A stretch of 64,000 nucleotides of DNA, taken from the NCBI RefSeq assembly GCF_008080435.1, contig NZ_VRKN01000004.1, positions 124,001-188,000 of the forward strand, in the 5' to 3' direction. The first letter of the stretch is position 1. Each line of letters opens with the position of its first letter. A model generated the notes under the pieces. The model searched no databases. It was not told the origin of the DNA and saw only the letters and a list, made by a program, of their open reading frames with translations. Of the stretch, positions 18,008-26,563 are shown in pieces. The position numbers were made by a program, and so were the translations under genes. Source of the stretch: Enterobacter asburiae. GTDB lineage: Bacteria > Pseudomonadota > Gammaproteobacteria > Enterobacterales > Enterobacteriaceae.

Positions 18008-18277
18008 ATGCCGGATTACTGTTTTTTCCAAAAAGGCCCGCACCTCATTGCGATCGAGAGCGCAAACACCGATGTGGCCGCTCAGCTCATCGCTCAGGGG
18101 TTTGAAAAACAGTTTGAGGAGATCGGCGCCACGGATGAAAAAGAGGCGCTTACCCGTTTTGCCGATATCCGTAAAAATAATGACATCGATCGCCATAACT
18201 TCCTGGCAGGTGCGGGCGAAATGCCGTTGATCGCCGTGCTGGCGGCTGCGGCAACCCGGTTGATTCAAAAGAAATAA
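18008..18277 (+). CDS. Small conserved-looking protein of unknown function
   Basis: 89 residues when started at ATG 18008 (MPDYCFFQKGPHLIAIE), with TGGAG upstream; the GTG at 17945 would add a poor extension. No family recognised. The sequence is acidic in the middle (QFEEIGATDEKEALTRFADIRKNND) and ends in an alanine-rich hydrophobic helix (MPLIAVLAAAATRLIQKK) that could be membrane-associated. It ends 12 bases from the convergent umuC. Confidence 0.7.
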   Translation: MPDYCFFQKGPHLIAIESANTDVAAQLIAQGFEKQFEEIGATDEKEALTRFADIRKNNDIDRHNFLAGAGEMPLIAVLAAAATRLIQKK

Positions 18278-18289
18278 CGCAACTATCCT

Positions 18290-19552
18290 CTACCTCGCCA
18301 CCGGCAAATCGGCGTACCGCGTCGTATAGGCCGGTGACAACATTTCACGCTTCATCGCCCAGGATTTCTCAATACCCTGCCCGGCAAACCATATCTTCCC
18401 TTTACCGGAATGATTTACGCTGTCGATCATCTCCATCAGCGCCGCGCTGTTGGCGCGCAGACGATTATCGTCAAACAAATTAAGCTGGGCGACGCCGCTG
18501 CTGAAAAAGTCCGCCAGCATGACCCCGGCTTTCATATAGCGATATCCGTCGAGCCATATACGCCCCAGCGCCTCCGTGGCGGCGCGGATGATATCGCGCG
18601 AGTCATTGGTGGGTGTCATCAGGGTGACAGAAGCCTGATTGCCGTAATAAATTTCGTTGTCCGCATGCGGGCTGGTGCGCACAAACACGCTGATAAAGCG
18701 GCAGTATTGATGCTCGCCGCGCAGTTTCTCTGCTGCGCGTTCCGCGTAGGCGCAAATGGCCTGGTGCATCTCCTCGTACTGCGTAATACGGTGTCCAAAC
18801 GAACGGCTACAGATAATTTGCTGCTTCGTGGGGGTGAACTCTTCCAGATCAAGGCAGGGCTCACCGCGAAGCTCGCGGGCCGTCCGTTCCAGTACCACGT
18901 TGAAATGTTTGCGGATGACCCAGGATGACGCTTCCGCCAGCTCCAGCGCCGTGGTAATGCCCATCGCGTTCAGTTTTTTCGTGATGCGCCGCCCTACCCC
19001 CCACACCTCTTCTACCGGCACCTTTGCCAGCAGTTTACGCTGCCGCTCTCGGCCTGAGAGATCGACCACGCCGTCAGTGCCGGACCACCGTTTCGCCGCA
19101 TAGTTGGCCAGCTTCGCCAGCGTTTTGGTCGGGGCAATACCAACGCCAACGGTTAAGCCCGTATTTTTAAAGACCTGCTTGCGCATCTGGTGACCGAACG
19201 CTTCCAGTGACAGACAGTGGCTGACCCCAGAAACGTTCACGAACGCCTCATCAATGGAGTAAATCTCTATTGCCGGGGCGAGATCGGTCAGCGTCTGCAT
19301 GACCCGACTGCTGAGATCGGCATACAGCGCATAGTTCGAGCTAAAGACGTAAACCCGCGACGGGTAGCGCTTTTCTTTGAATTTAAAATATGGCTCACCC
19401 ATTTTTATGCCGAACTGCTTTGCCTCCGGCGACAGTGAAATAATGCAACCGTCGTTATTGGACACCACCACGATGGGTTTGCCCTCCAGATCGGGGCGGA
19501 ATACCTTCTCGCAGGAAGCATAGAAGCTATTCACATCAACCAGCGCGAACAT
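18290..19552 (-). CDS. umuC: UmuC, catalytic subunit of DNA polymerase V
   Basis: 420-residue Y-family polymerase. N-terminal [17 protein letters not shown] carries the first catalytic aspartate, [12 protein letters not shown] the second acidic pair, [19 protein letters not shown] the finger region, and [19 protein letters not shown] and [15 protein letters not shown] the thumb. A beta-clamp binding motif is likely in QLNLFDD near residue 357. It overlaps umuD by 17 bases, as expected of a translationally coupled SOS operon for error-prone lesion bypass. Confidence 0.96.
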   Translation of the reverse strand: MFALVDVNSFYASCEKVFRPDLEGKPIVVVSNNDGCIISLSPEAKQFGIKMGEPYFKFKEKRYPSRVYVFSSNYALYADLSSRVMQTLTDLAPAIEIYSIDEAFVNVSGVSHCLSLEAFGHQMRKQVFKNTGLTVGVGIAPTKTLAKLANYAAKRWSGTDGVVDLSGRERQRKLLAKVPVEEVWGVGRRITKKLNAMGITTALELAEASSWVIRKHFNVVLERTARELRGEPCLDLEEFTPTKQQIICSRSFGHRITQYEEMHQAICAYAERAAEKLRGEHQYCRFISVFVRTSPHADNEIYYGNQASVTLMTPTNDSRDIIRAATEALGRIWLDGYRYMKAGVMLADFFSSGVAQLNLFDDNRLRANSAALMEMIDSVNHSGKGKIWFAGQGIEKSWAMKREMLSPAYTTRYADLPVAR

Positions 19553-19970
19553 GTTTATGCGTTTTGAGCGTGTGGGTGACGACGCCGAAGATCTGCAGCT
19601 CCTCTTCGGACTGAAAGGTAATCGGCTGATAGCGGGTATTATGCGGCAGAAGTCTCAGAACCGGACGGGTCTGTAGCTCTTTCACCGTAAACTCACCGGC
19701 GACCGACGCCACGACGATATCTCCATGTTCGGCATTTAACGAACGATCGACCACCAGCAGATCGCCGTCGCCGATCCCTGCCCCAATCATGGAGTCTCCA
19801 CTCACCTTGATAAAATAGGTCGCACTGGGGTGTCTCACTGCCAGCCGGTTAAGATCGAGACGATCCTCCACATAATCCTGCGCCGGGCTGGGAAACCCAC
19901 AGGCAACACGTTCTAAAAATAAAGGTAATTCAATGATTTGTTTTGGATGATAAGAAAAGAGAGTGTCCAT
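19536..19970 (-). CDS. umuD: UmuD, SOS mutagenesis protease subunit
   Basis: 144-residue LexA-like protein (E. coli UmuD has 139). RecA-stimulated self-cleavage site Cys24-Gly25 (ACGFPSPA), catalytic Ser60 in VSGDSMIG and Lys97 in FTVKEL are all present. After cleavage UmuD' dimer joins UmuC to form polymerase V. A near-perfect LexA box lies just upstream, so it is SOS-induced. Confidence 0.96.
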   Translation of the reverse strand: MDTLFSYHPKQIIELPLFLERVACGFPSPAQDYVEDRLDLNRLAVRHPSATYFIKVSGDSMIGAGIGDGDLLVVDRSLNAEHGDIVVASVAGEFTVKELQTRPVLRLLPHNTRYQPITFQSEEELQIFGVVTHTLKTHKHVRAG

Positions 19971-19988
19971 AATGCCTTTCTCGCCAGA

Positions 19989-20008
19989 TACTGTATATAA
20001 ATACAGTA
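19989..20008 (-). promoter_or_regulatory. LexA box of umuDC
   Basis: TACTG-N10-CAGTA with the alternating AT core TATATAAATA, 19 bases upstream of the umuD start. Fits the LexA consensus perfectly in both arms. Confidence 0.92.
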
Positions 20009-20177
20009 TTACGGATTATGGACAAGGATCAAGGTCATTTCCGGAGGCGAACCCAAACGCGTTGAAGTTTGAGCGGTTTTAATTTAGCAACATCGCCCGC
20101 CGATAACCCGCTCTACGGTTCTCCCCGGTATGCGTTAACAGATCTGACAGCACAAGTCACATCAAAGACATTACTTA

Positions 20178-20226
20178 AATCACTTCATGATGACTTTTAA
20201 AAAAATAAAATCACTACACAATCACT
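20178..20226 (+). repeat. Three direct AATCACT repeats upstream of the ribbon-helix-helix gene
   Basis: AATCACT occurs at 20178, 20209 and 20220. The offsets of 31 and 11 bases are close to three turns and one turn of the helix, so the copies would face the same side. They lie just before the 14-base palindrome. Confidence 0.55.
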
Positions 20227-20232
20227 ATTGAT

Positions 20233-20246
20233 TGACTTTAAAGTCA
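20233..20246. promoter_or_regulatory. Perfect 14-base palindrome, possible operator
   Basis: TGACTTTAAAGTCA, 55 bases upstream of the ribbon-helix-helix gene; a related half-site TGACTTTTAA lies at 20191. Short palindromes are typical targets of this fold, so autoregulation is a reasonable guess. Confidence 0.5.
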
Positions 20247-20301
20247 GATAAAAGCATATTTTACAGCACGAATTAATAAGACTTACTGGAGAACATTTTC
20301 A

Positions 20302-20502
20302 ATGCCAGCCCGTGACTATCCAGACAAGCGTGTTGCACGCGGTCTGGCAAAGGAGGCCGATCTCAGGATGTTGAGCGCCCGCATCGATCCCGATCTGATG
20401 GAGTACATCAGAACCACCGCCTTTGAGACGCGTAAAAGTAAGCAAGAGATTGTGGCGGAAGCGTTAGCGCTTCACAGGCAGAAAAGTCAGACAGGACCCT
20501 AA
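20302..20502 (+). CDS. Small ribbon-helix-helix (Arc/CopG-like) DNA-binding protein
   Basis: 66 residues. LRMLSARIDPDLMEYIRTTAFETRKSKQEIVAEAL matches a ribbon-helix-helix: one beta strand, helix A, a turn (TRKSKQ) and helix B. The basic N-terminal arm (RDYPDKRVARGL) could contact DNA. Such proteins act as repressors or antitoxins, but no toxin gene is adjacent: the next gene is a convergent pyridoxal reductase. GGAG lies upstream of the start. The leader is AT-rich, unlike its neighbours, which may mean a separate origin. Confidence 0.75.
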   Translation: MPARDYPDKRVARGLAKEADLRMLSARIDPDLMEYIRTTAFETRKSKQEIVAEALALHRQKSQTGP

Positions 20503-20504
20503 GC

Positions 20505-20538
20505 GCGCAAAGCCGGAAGCCCCCTTCGGGCTTTGCGC
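20505..20538. terminator. Hairpin between ribbon-helix-helix gene and pdxI
   Basis: Arms GCGCAAAGCC and GGCTTTGCGC enclose a smaller AAGCCC/GGGCTT stem. It sits between two convergent genes and probably ends transcription from both sides, although T-runs are lacking. Confidence 0.5.
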
Positions 20539-20547
20539 ATATCACGT

Positions 20548-21414
20548 TTAATCCATCAGCGAATTCAGCGTTTCCAGTGCTTCAGGCGGTAACCGCAGCT
20601 CCCCCGCCGCGAGGTTTTGCCGCAGATGCGCCACAGAAGAGGTGCCAGGGATCAGCAGAATATTCGGGGAACGTTGCAGCAGCCATGCCAGCGCAACCTG
20701 CATTGCCGTTGCGCCCAGTGAATCCGCGACAGCTTTCAGCCCGGAAGATTGCAGTGGCGTAAAGCCTCCCAGCGGGAAAAACGGCACCCAGGCAATCCCC
20801 TGCTGCGCCAGCAAATCCACCAGCGCGTCATCCCCCCGGTTCACAATGTTGTACATGTTCTGCACGCACACCACCGGCACCAGCTTCTGCGCTTCCGCAA
20901 CCTGGGTGGCCGTGACGTTGCTCAGGCCAATATGACGCACCAGACCCTGCTGCTGTAATTCAGCCAGAGTGGAAAGCGGTTCAGCAATCGACCCTTCCGC
21001 CGGCCCGTGTGCGCTAAACATGATCCGCAGATTCACCACGTCCAGCACGTCCAGCTGCAGATTACGCAGGTTGTCATGCACCGCCTGAGTCAGTTCCTGC
21101 GCGGAAAAGGCCGGTAGCCAGGCGCCTTTGTCATCGCGACGGGCGCCAATCTTGGTGACGAGCGTCAGATCGTCCCGGTAAGGGTGAAGCGCCTCGCGGA
21201 TCAGTTGGTTAGTGACATGAGGGCCATAAAAATCACTGGTATCAATGTGGTTCACCCCCGCCGCCACGGCTTCGCGCAGCACGTCCAGCGCGGCTTGCTT
21301 ATCCTTCGGTGGACCAAAGACGCCCGGCCCGGCGAGCTGCATCGCACCGTAGCCCAGTCGTTTAACCGTCCGCGTCCCGAGCGCGTACGTCCCGCTTTTA
21401 TCAATGCTGCTCAT
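20548..21414 (-). CDS. pdxI: Pyridoxal reductase, aldo/keto reductase (YdbC)
   Basis: 288-residue aldo/keto reductase very similar to E. coli YdbC/PdxI, which reduces pyridoxal to pyridoxine with NADPH. Marks: NRLGYGAMQLAGPGVFGPP-type N terminus (here KRLGYGAMQLAGPGVFGPP), catalytic Asp/Tyr in HIDTSDFYG, lysine in LVTKIGAR, IGLSNV, and LLIPGTSSVAHLRQN near the C terminus for NADPH. Start at 21414 (MSSIDKSG) because AGGAAGG precedes it; the upstream ATG would add five residues. Confidence 0.9.
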   Translation of the reverse strand: MSSIDKSGTYALGTRTVKRLGYGAMQLAGPGVFGPPKDKQAALDVLREAVAAGVNHIDTSDFYGPHVTNQLIREALHPYRDDLTLVTKIGARRDDKGAWLPAFSAQELTQAVHDNLRNLQLDVLDVVNLRIMFSAHGPAEGSIAEPLSTLAELQQQGLVRHIGLSNVTATQVAEAQKLVPVVCVQNMYNIVNRGDDALVDLLAQQGIAWVPFFPLGGFTPLQSSGLKAVADSLGATAMQVALAWLLQRSPNILLIPGTSSVAHLRQNLAAGELRLPPEALETLNSLMD

Positions 21415-21491
21415 GTTAACCTTCCTCATAAAAATGATCCGGATTTACAACAGGTTCCTGACCGGAACCCTTAGTTAAGCGCGAGTTAAAT

Positions 21492-21518
21492 TAAAGTTTA
21501 AATTCTCTACGACGATAG
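21492..21518 (+). promoter_or_regulatory. Sigma-28 (FliA) promoter of the chemoreceptor gene
   Basis: TAAAGTTT, an 11-base spacer, then GACGATAG. The flagellar sigma-28 consensus is TAAAGTTT-N11-GCCGATAA, so 14 of 16 defined bases match with exact spacing. It is about 40 bases upstream of the chemoreceptor start. Confidence 0.85.
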
Positions 21519-21558
21519 TAATGAAGTAACCCTGCATCTTCTCTAACGGACGACCGCT

Positions 21559-23220
21559 ATGCTGAAAAATCTGCACGTGATTACCGGTATTATCTTTGCT
21601 CTCACCATATTCTGTCTGTTGCAAGTTGTCACGGGAGGGTTGTTCTACTCTGCCGTCAGTAACGATCGCCATAACTTCCAGAATTCCGGCGTGCTCAATG
21701 CCCAGCAGGAAAGCCTGAGCGATAGCGTGAACACGCTGGTGAAAACGCGTGTCACCGTCACCCGCGTGGCGATCCGCTACCTGAAAAACCAGCGTGACCC
21801 GGCTTCCCTTGCGGCGATCAATAAACTGCTTGGCACCGCAGGCGACTCGCTGGCAAAAGCCGAAGCCTATAACAAAGAGTGGCAGAAACTGCCGCAGGTT
21901 AACGGCCAGGAGGCGGCATTAACCGATGAGATGCAGAAATCCTGGAACCAGATGCACGAAGTGATGCGCTTATCGATTGAGTATCTGCGTGCCGACAACT
22001 ATCAGGCTTATGGCGATCTGGACGCGCAGCAGGCGCAGGACGAGATGGAAGCGGTCTATAACCGCTGGCGCGCCGAAAACAACACTCTGCTGAAGGCCGC
22101 AACCGAAGAGAACCAGAGCAGCTTCACGCAGATGCAGTGGACGCTGGCGGCTATTCTGCTGGCCGTTATCGCGGTTCTGGTGGTCATCTGGCAGGGTTTA
22201 CAACACCTGCTGTTAAAACCACTCCACTCCATTATGAACCATATTCGCGCCATTGCCGGGGGCGACCTGACGCAGAATATCGCTATCTCTGGTCGCAATG
22301 AGATGGGTCAGTTGGCCGCTGGCCTGCATGAGATGCAGCAGTCGCTGGTGACCACCGTCAGCGCCGTACGTGGAAGTACCGATTCCATCTACACCGGCGC
22401 AGGCGAAATTGCCGCAGGAAGCAACGATCTTTCCGCCCGCACCGAGCAGCAGGCCGCCTCGCTTGAAGAGACCGCCGCCAGCATGGAAGAGTTGACCGCG
22501 ACGGTTAAACAGAACTCCGATAACGCCCGTCAGGCCACGCTGCTGGCGAAAAACGCCTCTGAAACGGCCGCGCGCGGCGGTCACGTCGTGGATAACGTGG
22601 TTCGCACCATGAACGAAATCGCCGACAGTTCGCAGCAAATTGCGCATATTACCGGCGTGATCGACAGCATCGCGTTCCAGACCAACATTCTGGCGCTTAA
22701 CGCCGCCGTGGAAGCAGCACGCGCCGGGGAACAGGGGCGTGGTTTTGCGGTTGTTGCAGGCGAAGTCCGTACGCTGGCGAGCCGCAGCGCACAGGCGGCG
22801 AAAGAGATCAAAGGGCTTATCGAGAATTCTGTCAGCCGGGTGAATACCGGTTCTGAGCAGGTTAGCGAGGCTGGCACCACCATGAAGGAAATTGTCGCCG
22901 CCGTCACCCGCGTAACCGATATCATGGGTGAGATTTCATCTGCCTCTGACGAGCAGAGCCGCGGTATTGAGCAGGTGAGTCTGGCCGTTTCGCAGATGGA
23001 CAGCGTGACGCAGCAAAACGCCGCGCTGGTGCAGGAGTCCGCCACGGCAGCTGCGGCACTGGAAGATCAGTCCGAGCAGCTGCGCCAGGCGGTGGCTGCG
23101 TTTCGTCTGAACGGCAAAGAAAAAGCGGTAGCTCCACGCCCGGCCAATCTGAAAACGCCACAGCTGTTGCGCCCGGCAACGACAACCGCCTCCACCGACA
23201 GCAACTGGGAAACGTTCTGA
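21559..23220 (+). CDS. Tsr-like methyl-accepting chemotaxis protein
   Basis: 553-residue inner-membrane chemoreceptor. Helix 1 about residues 6-30, periplasmic four-helix ligand domain (31-190) with VTVTRVAIRYL in the place of Tsr's amino-acid binding helix, helix 2 about 192-214, HAMP, then a long coiled-coil signalling domain with the hairpin tip IDSIAFQTNILALNAAVEAARAGEQGRGFAVVAGEVR. The C terminus is NWETF, the pentapeptide that tethers CheR and CheB. Related to Tsr/Tar, likely an amino-acid sensor; exact ligand unknown. Expressed with flagella from the sigma-28 promoter upstream. Confidence 0.93.
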   Translation: MLKNLHVITGIIFALTIFCLLQVVTGGLFYSAVSNDRHNFQNSGVLNAQQESLSDSVNTLVKTRVTVTRVAIRYLKNQRDPASLAAINKLLGTAGDSLAKAEAYNKEWQKLPQVNGQEAALTDEMQKSWNQMHEVMRLSIEYLRADNYQAYGDLDAQQAQDEMEAVYNRWRAENNTLLKAATEENQSSFTQMQWTLAAILLAVIAVLVVIWQGLQHLLLKPLHSIMNHIRAIAGGDLTQNIAISGRNEMGQLAAGLHEMQQSLVTTVSAVRGSTDSIYTGAGEIAAGSNDLSARTEQQAASLEETAASMEELTATVKQNSDNARQATLLAKNASETAARGGHVVDNVVRTMNEIADSSQQIAHITGVIDSIAFQTNILALNAAVEAARAGEQGRGFAVVAGEVRTLASRSAQAAKEIKGLIENSVSRVNTGSEQVSEAGTTMKEIVAAVTRVTDIMGEISSASDEQSRGIEQVSLAVSQMDSVTQQNAALVQESATAAAALEDQSEQLRQAVAAFRLNGKEKAVAPRPANLKTPQLLRPATTTASTDSNWETF

Positions 23221-23247
23221 GTCTCAGGCGGGCGAGGATATCGCCCG

Positions 23248-23811
23248 CTAGCGGCTGCGCTTGGCGTGCCGCTCCCAGTTTTCCTGTTTTGCTTCATCGG
23301 ATTTTCGCAGTGAAACATAACATGCCCCGCTGCCGCCGTGATGCGGCAGCGCCACGCAGAAGGCCTGCACTTCCTCGAACTCGGTTAACCAGCGCGCCAG
23401 ATAGCTGCGTACCACATTGGGATGCGAGTTCTGCTCACGCCCTTTCCCGTGAATGATAATCAGATTGCGTAACCCGTCTCGTCCGGCCTGGCGAATAAAA
23501 GAATAGAGCATCTGACGGCAGCGTTCGGCAGGCTGACGCAGGAGGTTTAAGCTGGCCTGGCGGGCATATTTACCCGTGCGCAGCTTATCCATAACGCCCT
23601 GCTGCACCCCTTCGCGCTGGAACGCCAGCGGTTCTTCCAGGGGCAGAACGTCAAGAAAGTCCAGCGTCAGGAAGTTATCCAGCTGTTCGCTATCCACCTC
23701 CTCGCGCGCCCGCGTATTGCGGCTGGGCTGCCAGTGAATATCCGCGCAGCGCTTCAGGGGCTGGACATCTTCCATGGCGTCAAGAAAAAATGATTTGTCG
23801 TCAGGGTTCAT
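23248..23811 (-). CDS. smrA: SmrA, Smr-domain nuclease-like protein
   Basis: 187 residues, starting MNPDDKSFFLDAMEDVQPLKR at 23811 with GGAGGATGTCC upstream; collinear with E. coli SmrA (YdaL). The C-terminal Smr domain carries LIIIHGKGREQNSHPNVVRSYL and HHGGSGACYVSLRK. Smr proteins nick branched or otherwise structured nucleic acid. Upstream in-frame starts to 23874 have no family support. Confidence 0.94.
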   Translation of the reverse strand: MNPDDKSFFLDAMEDVQPLKRCADIHWQPSRNTRAREEVDSEQLDNFLTLDFLDVLPLEEPLAFQREGVQQGVMDKLRTGKYARQASLNLLRQPAERCRQMLYSFIRQAGRDGLRNLIIIHGKGREQNSHPNVVRSYLARWLTEFEEVQAFCVALPHHGGSGACYVSLRKSDEAKQENWERHAKRSR

Positions 23812-24059
23812 GGACATCCTCCGGCTACATCTGAGGACTGTACTATACCTGTGCCAAAGACCGGCCTCAATCACCGTTACAGGTCGATGCGTGGCAATAA
23901 TATTAACCTGATGAATATATATAGTAATTATTAAATAAACTTAAATCAGACTTAAATGAAATTTCAGCAAAGGTAAAATACGTGATTTATGTTAAAATTT
24001 CATGAAATCAATCACTCGCCTGCCTTTCATTTTTCGGGAAAGGTGTTATACCTAAATAT

Positions 24060-24155
24060 ACCTGCCTCATGGATATAATACTCAGGATTGGCGAAAGGAC
24101 GTACTGCTGTGTGTACTGTAGGGTCTGTCTGATGTCGGGCAGATCCTGTTTTTTT
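24060..24155 (+). ncRNA. mcaS: McaS small RNA
   Basis: McaS lies between smrA (ydaL) and abgR in E. coli, the same place as here. The core TACTGCTGTGTGTACTGTA at 24102-24120 matches E. coli McaS as I recall it, followed by a terminator hairpin (GGTCTGTC / GGGCAGATCC) and seven Ts at 24149-24155. The 5' end at 24060 is inferred: it gives about 96 nt, like E. coli's 95, and a 5' hairpin CCTG...CAGG with a GGA loop motif expected for CsrA binding. McaS is a CRP-activated Hfq RNA that represses csgD and activates flhDC and pgaA; a weak CRP-like site (CGTGA-N6-TTAAA) centres 71.5 bases upstream of the inferred start. Confidence 0.85.
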
Positions 24156-24165
24156 AATATGCATT

Positions 24166-25077
24166 TCACGCGACGACTATTTTTCTCGCTTCCCTTCTGA
24201 ATTGCGTAATTAATGACTCAGCAAGGGGTGTCTGACGTGAATCACGACGCTGAATTAAATAATAGGCCGCTTTAGGAAGCGATTCGACAACCGGCAGCAT
24301 GACCAGGTGGTGCGCCAGCAGCGGGTCACAGCCAAGCTCCTGCGGCAATATGCTTAAAAAATCACTTTGCGCGACAAGGCTAATACAGGAAGAAAATGTT
24401 TCGCAAACCACACCAATTCGCGGTATTTGCGAACGATGGCTAAATACCTCTTCTAATTGTTTATAATAACTTCCCCGCGGCGTCGGCATTGTCCAGTTAT
24501 AATGCAGAAGTTCATTAATTGACGTTGCCCCCGTTGCCGGATGTCCTTCCCGACAAAATACCGCAAACGGTTTTTCGAAGAGTTTTTCAAACGTAAACTC
24601 CTGGTCGTAAGGCCCCTGATAATAGGTGTTGATGGTGAAGTCCAGTTCGCCCTGGCGTAATTCATTGATCATCGACACCAGCTGCCCTTCCATAATCCGC
24701 ACCTTGACCTGCGGATGCTGCGCATGAAAGCGGGTTATAACGGCGGGCATAAGCGTGCGTGAAACGCTGGCCCCCATCCCGATGTTGATCTGCCCGGCCA
24801 GTTCCCCCTGCCGCTGACGGATATCATCCTGCGCCGCACGCAGCTCTTCCAGAATCAACCTGGCGCGCTGGTAAAAGCCCTCGCCGCATTCGGTCAACGT
24901 GACCCCCTTACTCCTGCGCACGAAAAGCTGCGCCGCCATGCCCTCTTCCAGCTCTTTGATGGATTTGGTCAGCGCCGGCTGGGAAAGATTCAACGTCCTG
25001 CTGGCACCGCGAATGCTGCCCTGACGCGCAACCTCAACAAACGCCCGGATTTGGTGAAATTTAATCTGGAATGTCAT
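24166..25077 (-). CDS. abgR: AbgR, LysR-type regulator of abgABT
   Basis: 303-residue LTTR with helix-turn-helix IRAFVEVARQGSIRGASRTLNLSQPALTKSIKELEE at residues 9-43. Divergent from abgA with a 175-base gap, the same arrangement as in E. coli, where AbgR controls p-aminobenzoyl-glutamate use. Its 3' end lies just after the mcaS terminator on the opposite strand. Confidence 0.95.
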   Translation of the reverse strand: MTFQIKFHQIRAFVEVARQGSIRGASRTLNLSQPALTKSIKELEEGMAAQLFVRRSKGVTLTECGEGFYQRARLILEELRAAQDDIRQRQGELAGQINIGMGASVSRTLMPAVITRFHAQHPQVKVRIMEGQLVSMINELRQGELDFTINTYYQGPYDQEFTFEKLFEKPFAVFCREGHPATGATSINELLHYNWTMPTPRGSYYKQLEEVFSHRSQIPRIGVVCETFSSCISLVAQSDFLSILPQELGCDPLLAHHLVMLPVVESLPKAAYYLIQRRDSRQTPLAESLITQFRREARKIVVA

Positions 25078-25252
25078 AGCCCGACCGATAACCGTTGTTT
25101 ATCAGAGTAAAGAAACTGTCATCTACTTTAATGGAAAGGGATGTGCGAGGGTAATTCCTGAACGGTTAAAACTGTGAAAAATCGGTTAGTGATAAGTAAA
25201 AACTATCACAGCGTGAAGCAGTTCACATATTTTAATGATGACAGGAACAGAT

Positions 25253-26563
25253 ATGGACACACTGGCGCAGTACATCCAGACATTAACGCCGCAGCTGAGC
25301 GCATGGCGTCGCGATTTTCACCATTTTGCGGAATCCGGCTGGGTAGAGTTCCGTACCGCCGCGAAAGTCGCGGAAATCCTCGACTCGCTGGGTTACGAAC
25401 TGGCGATGGGTCGCGACGTGGTCGATGCCGAAAGCCGGATGGGGTTGCCCGATGCCACTACCCTGGCGCAAGAGTTTGCCCGCGCGCGCGCGCAGGGCGC
25501 GCCTGAGAAATGGCTGGCGCCGTTTGAAGGCGGGTTTACCGGCATTGTGGCGACCCTCAATACCGGCCGTCCTGGACCGACTCTGGCGTTTCGCGTCGAT
25601 ATGGATGCTCTTGATTTAAGCGAAGCGCTGGATGAAAGCCATCGCCCGTTCCGCGACGGTTTTGCCTCCTGCAATCCGGGAATGATGCACGCCTGCGCGC
25701 ACGACGGCCACACCACGATTGGTCTGGGGCTGGCGCGGGTACTTAAAGAGAATGAAGCACAGCTCAGCGGCACCCTCAAGCTGATCTTCCAGCCTGCCGA
25801 AGAAGGGACGCGCGGCGCGCGCGCCATGGTTGCCGCCGGGGCGTTGGACGACGTGGACTATTTCACGGCCATCCATATTGGTACCGGCGTGCCTGCCGGG
25901 ACGGTGATCTGCGGCAGTGATAACTTTATGGCCACCACCAAGTTCGACGTGAACTTTACCGGCGTTGCCGCACACGCGGGCGGTAAACCGGAGGACGGGC
26001 GTAACGCCCTGCTCGCCGCCGCGCAGGCTGCAATCGCCCTGCACAGCATCGCCCCGCACAGCGAAGGCGCCTCCCGGGTGAACGTCGGGGTGATGCAGGC
26101 GGGCAGCGGACGCAACGTGGTGCCCGCGAATGCCCTGATCAAAGTCGAAACCCGCGGCGAAAGCGAAGCGATTAATCAGTATGTCTTTGAACGGGCGCAG
26201 GCGGTCATTACCGGCGCTGCCTCGCTCTATGGCGTGCGCGCGGAGATGCGCCTGATGGGTGCCGCCACCTCCAGCACTCCGACACCGGCCTGGGTTGATT
26301 ATCTGCGCGAACAGGCGAGCCAGGTTTCCGGGGTTGTTCACGCCATCGATAAGGTGAAAGCGCCTGCAGGCTCCGAAGACGCCACGCTGATGATGGCCCG
26401 CGTGCAGCAGAACGGCGGCATGGCGTCCTATATGGTGTTCGGCACGGATTTGAGCGCCGGACATCACAACGAAAAATTCGACTTCGATGAGCAGGTCATG
26501 GCTATCGCCATCGACACGCTGGCGCGGACTGCGCTCAATTTCCCGTGGACGCGAGGTGTGTAA
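25253..26563 (+). CDS. abgA: AbgA, p-aminobenzoyl-glutamate hydrolase subunit A
   Basis: 436-residue M20 family metallopeptidase-like subunit, same length as E. coli AbgA. Metal-site segments: [33 protein letters not shown], and [11 protein letters not shown] near the C terminus. With AbgB it cleaves p-aminobenzoyl-glutamate, a folate breakdown product. Start chosen at 25253 (MDTLAQYIQ) with AGGA upstream. The stop overlaps the abgB start (TAATG). Confidence 0.95.
   Translation: MDTLAQYIQTLTPQLSAWRRDFHHFAESGWVEFRTAAKVAEILDSLGYELAMGRDVVDAESRMGLPDATTLAQEFARARAQGAPEKWLAPFEGGFTGIVATLNTGRPGPTLAFRVDMDALDLSEALDESHRPFRDGFASCNPGMMHACAHDGHTTIGLGLARVLKENEAQLSGTLKLIFQPAEEGTRGARAMVAAGALDDVDYFTAIHIGTGVPAGTVICGSDNFMATTKFDVNFTGVAAHAGGKPEDGRNALLAAAQAAIALHSIAPHSEGASRVNVGVMQAGSGRNVVPANALIKVETRGESEAINQYVFERAQAVITGAASLYGVRAEMRLMGAATSSTPTPAWVDYLREQASQVSGVVHAIDKVKAPAGSEDATLMMARVQQNGGMASYMVFGTDLSAGHHNEKFDFDEQVMAIAIDTLARTALNFPWTRGV

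Noticed and set aside
20302..20502. Ribbon-helix-helix protein as antitoxin of a toxin-antitoxin pair
   Set aside because: No toxin-like ORF is next to it on the same strand; the neighbour is a convergent pyridoxal reductase.
24074..24079. TATAAT as the -10 of mcaS
   Set aside because: It would start the RNA near 24086 and remove the 5' stem with the GGA loop. The longer transcript from 24060 fits the E. coli length better, though this is not proven.
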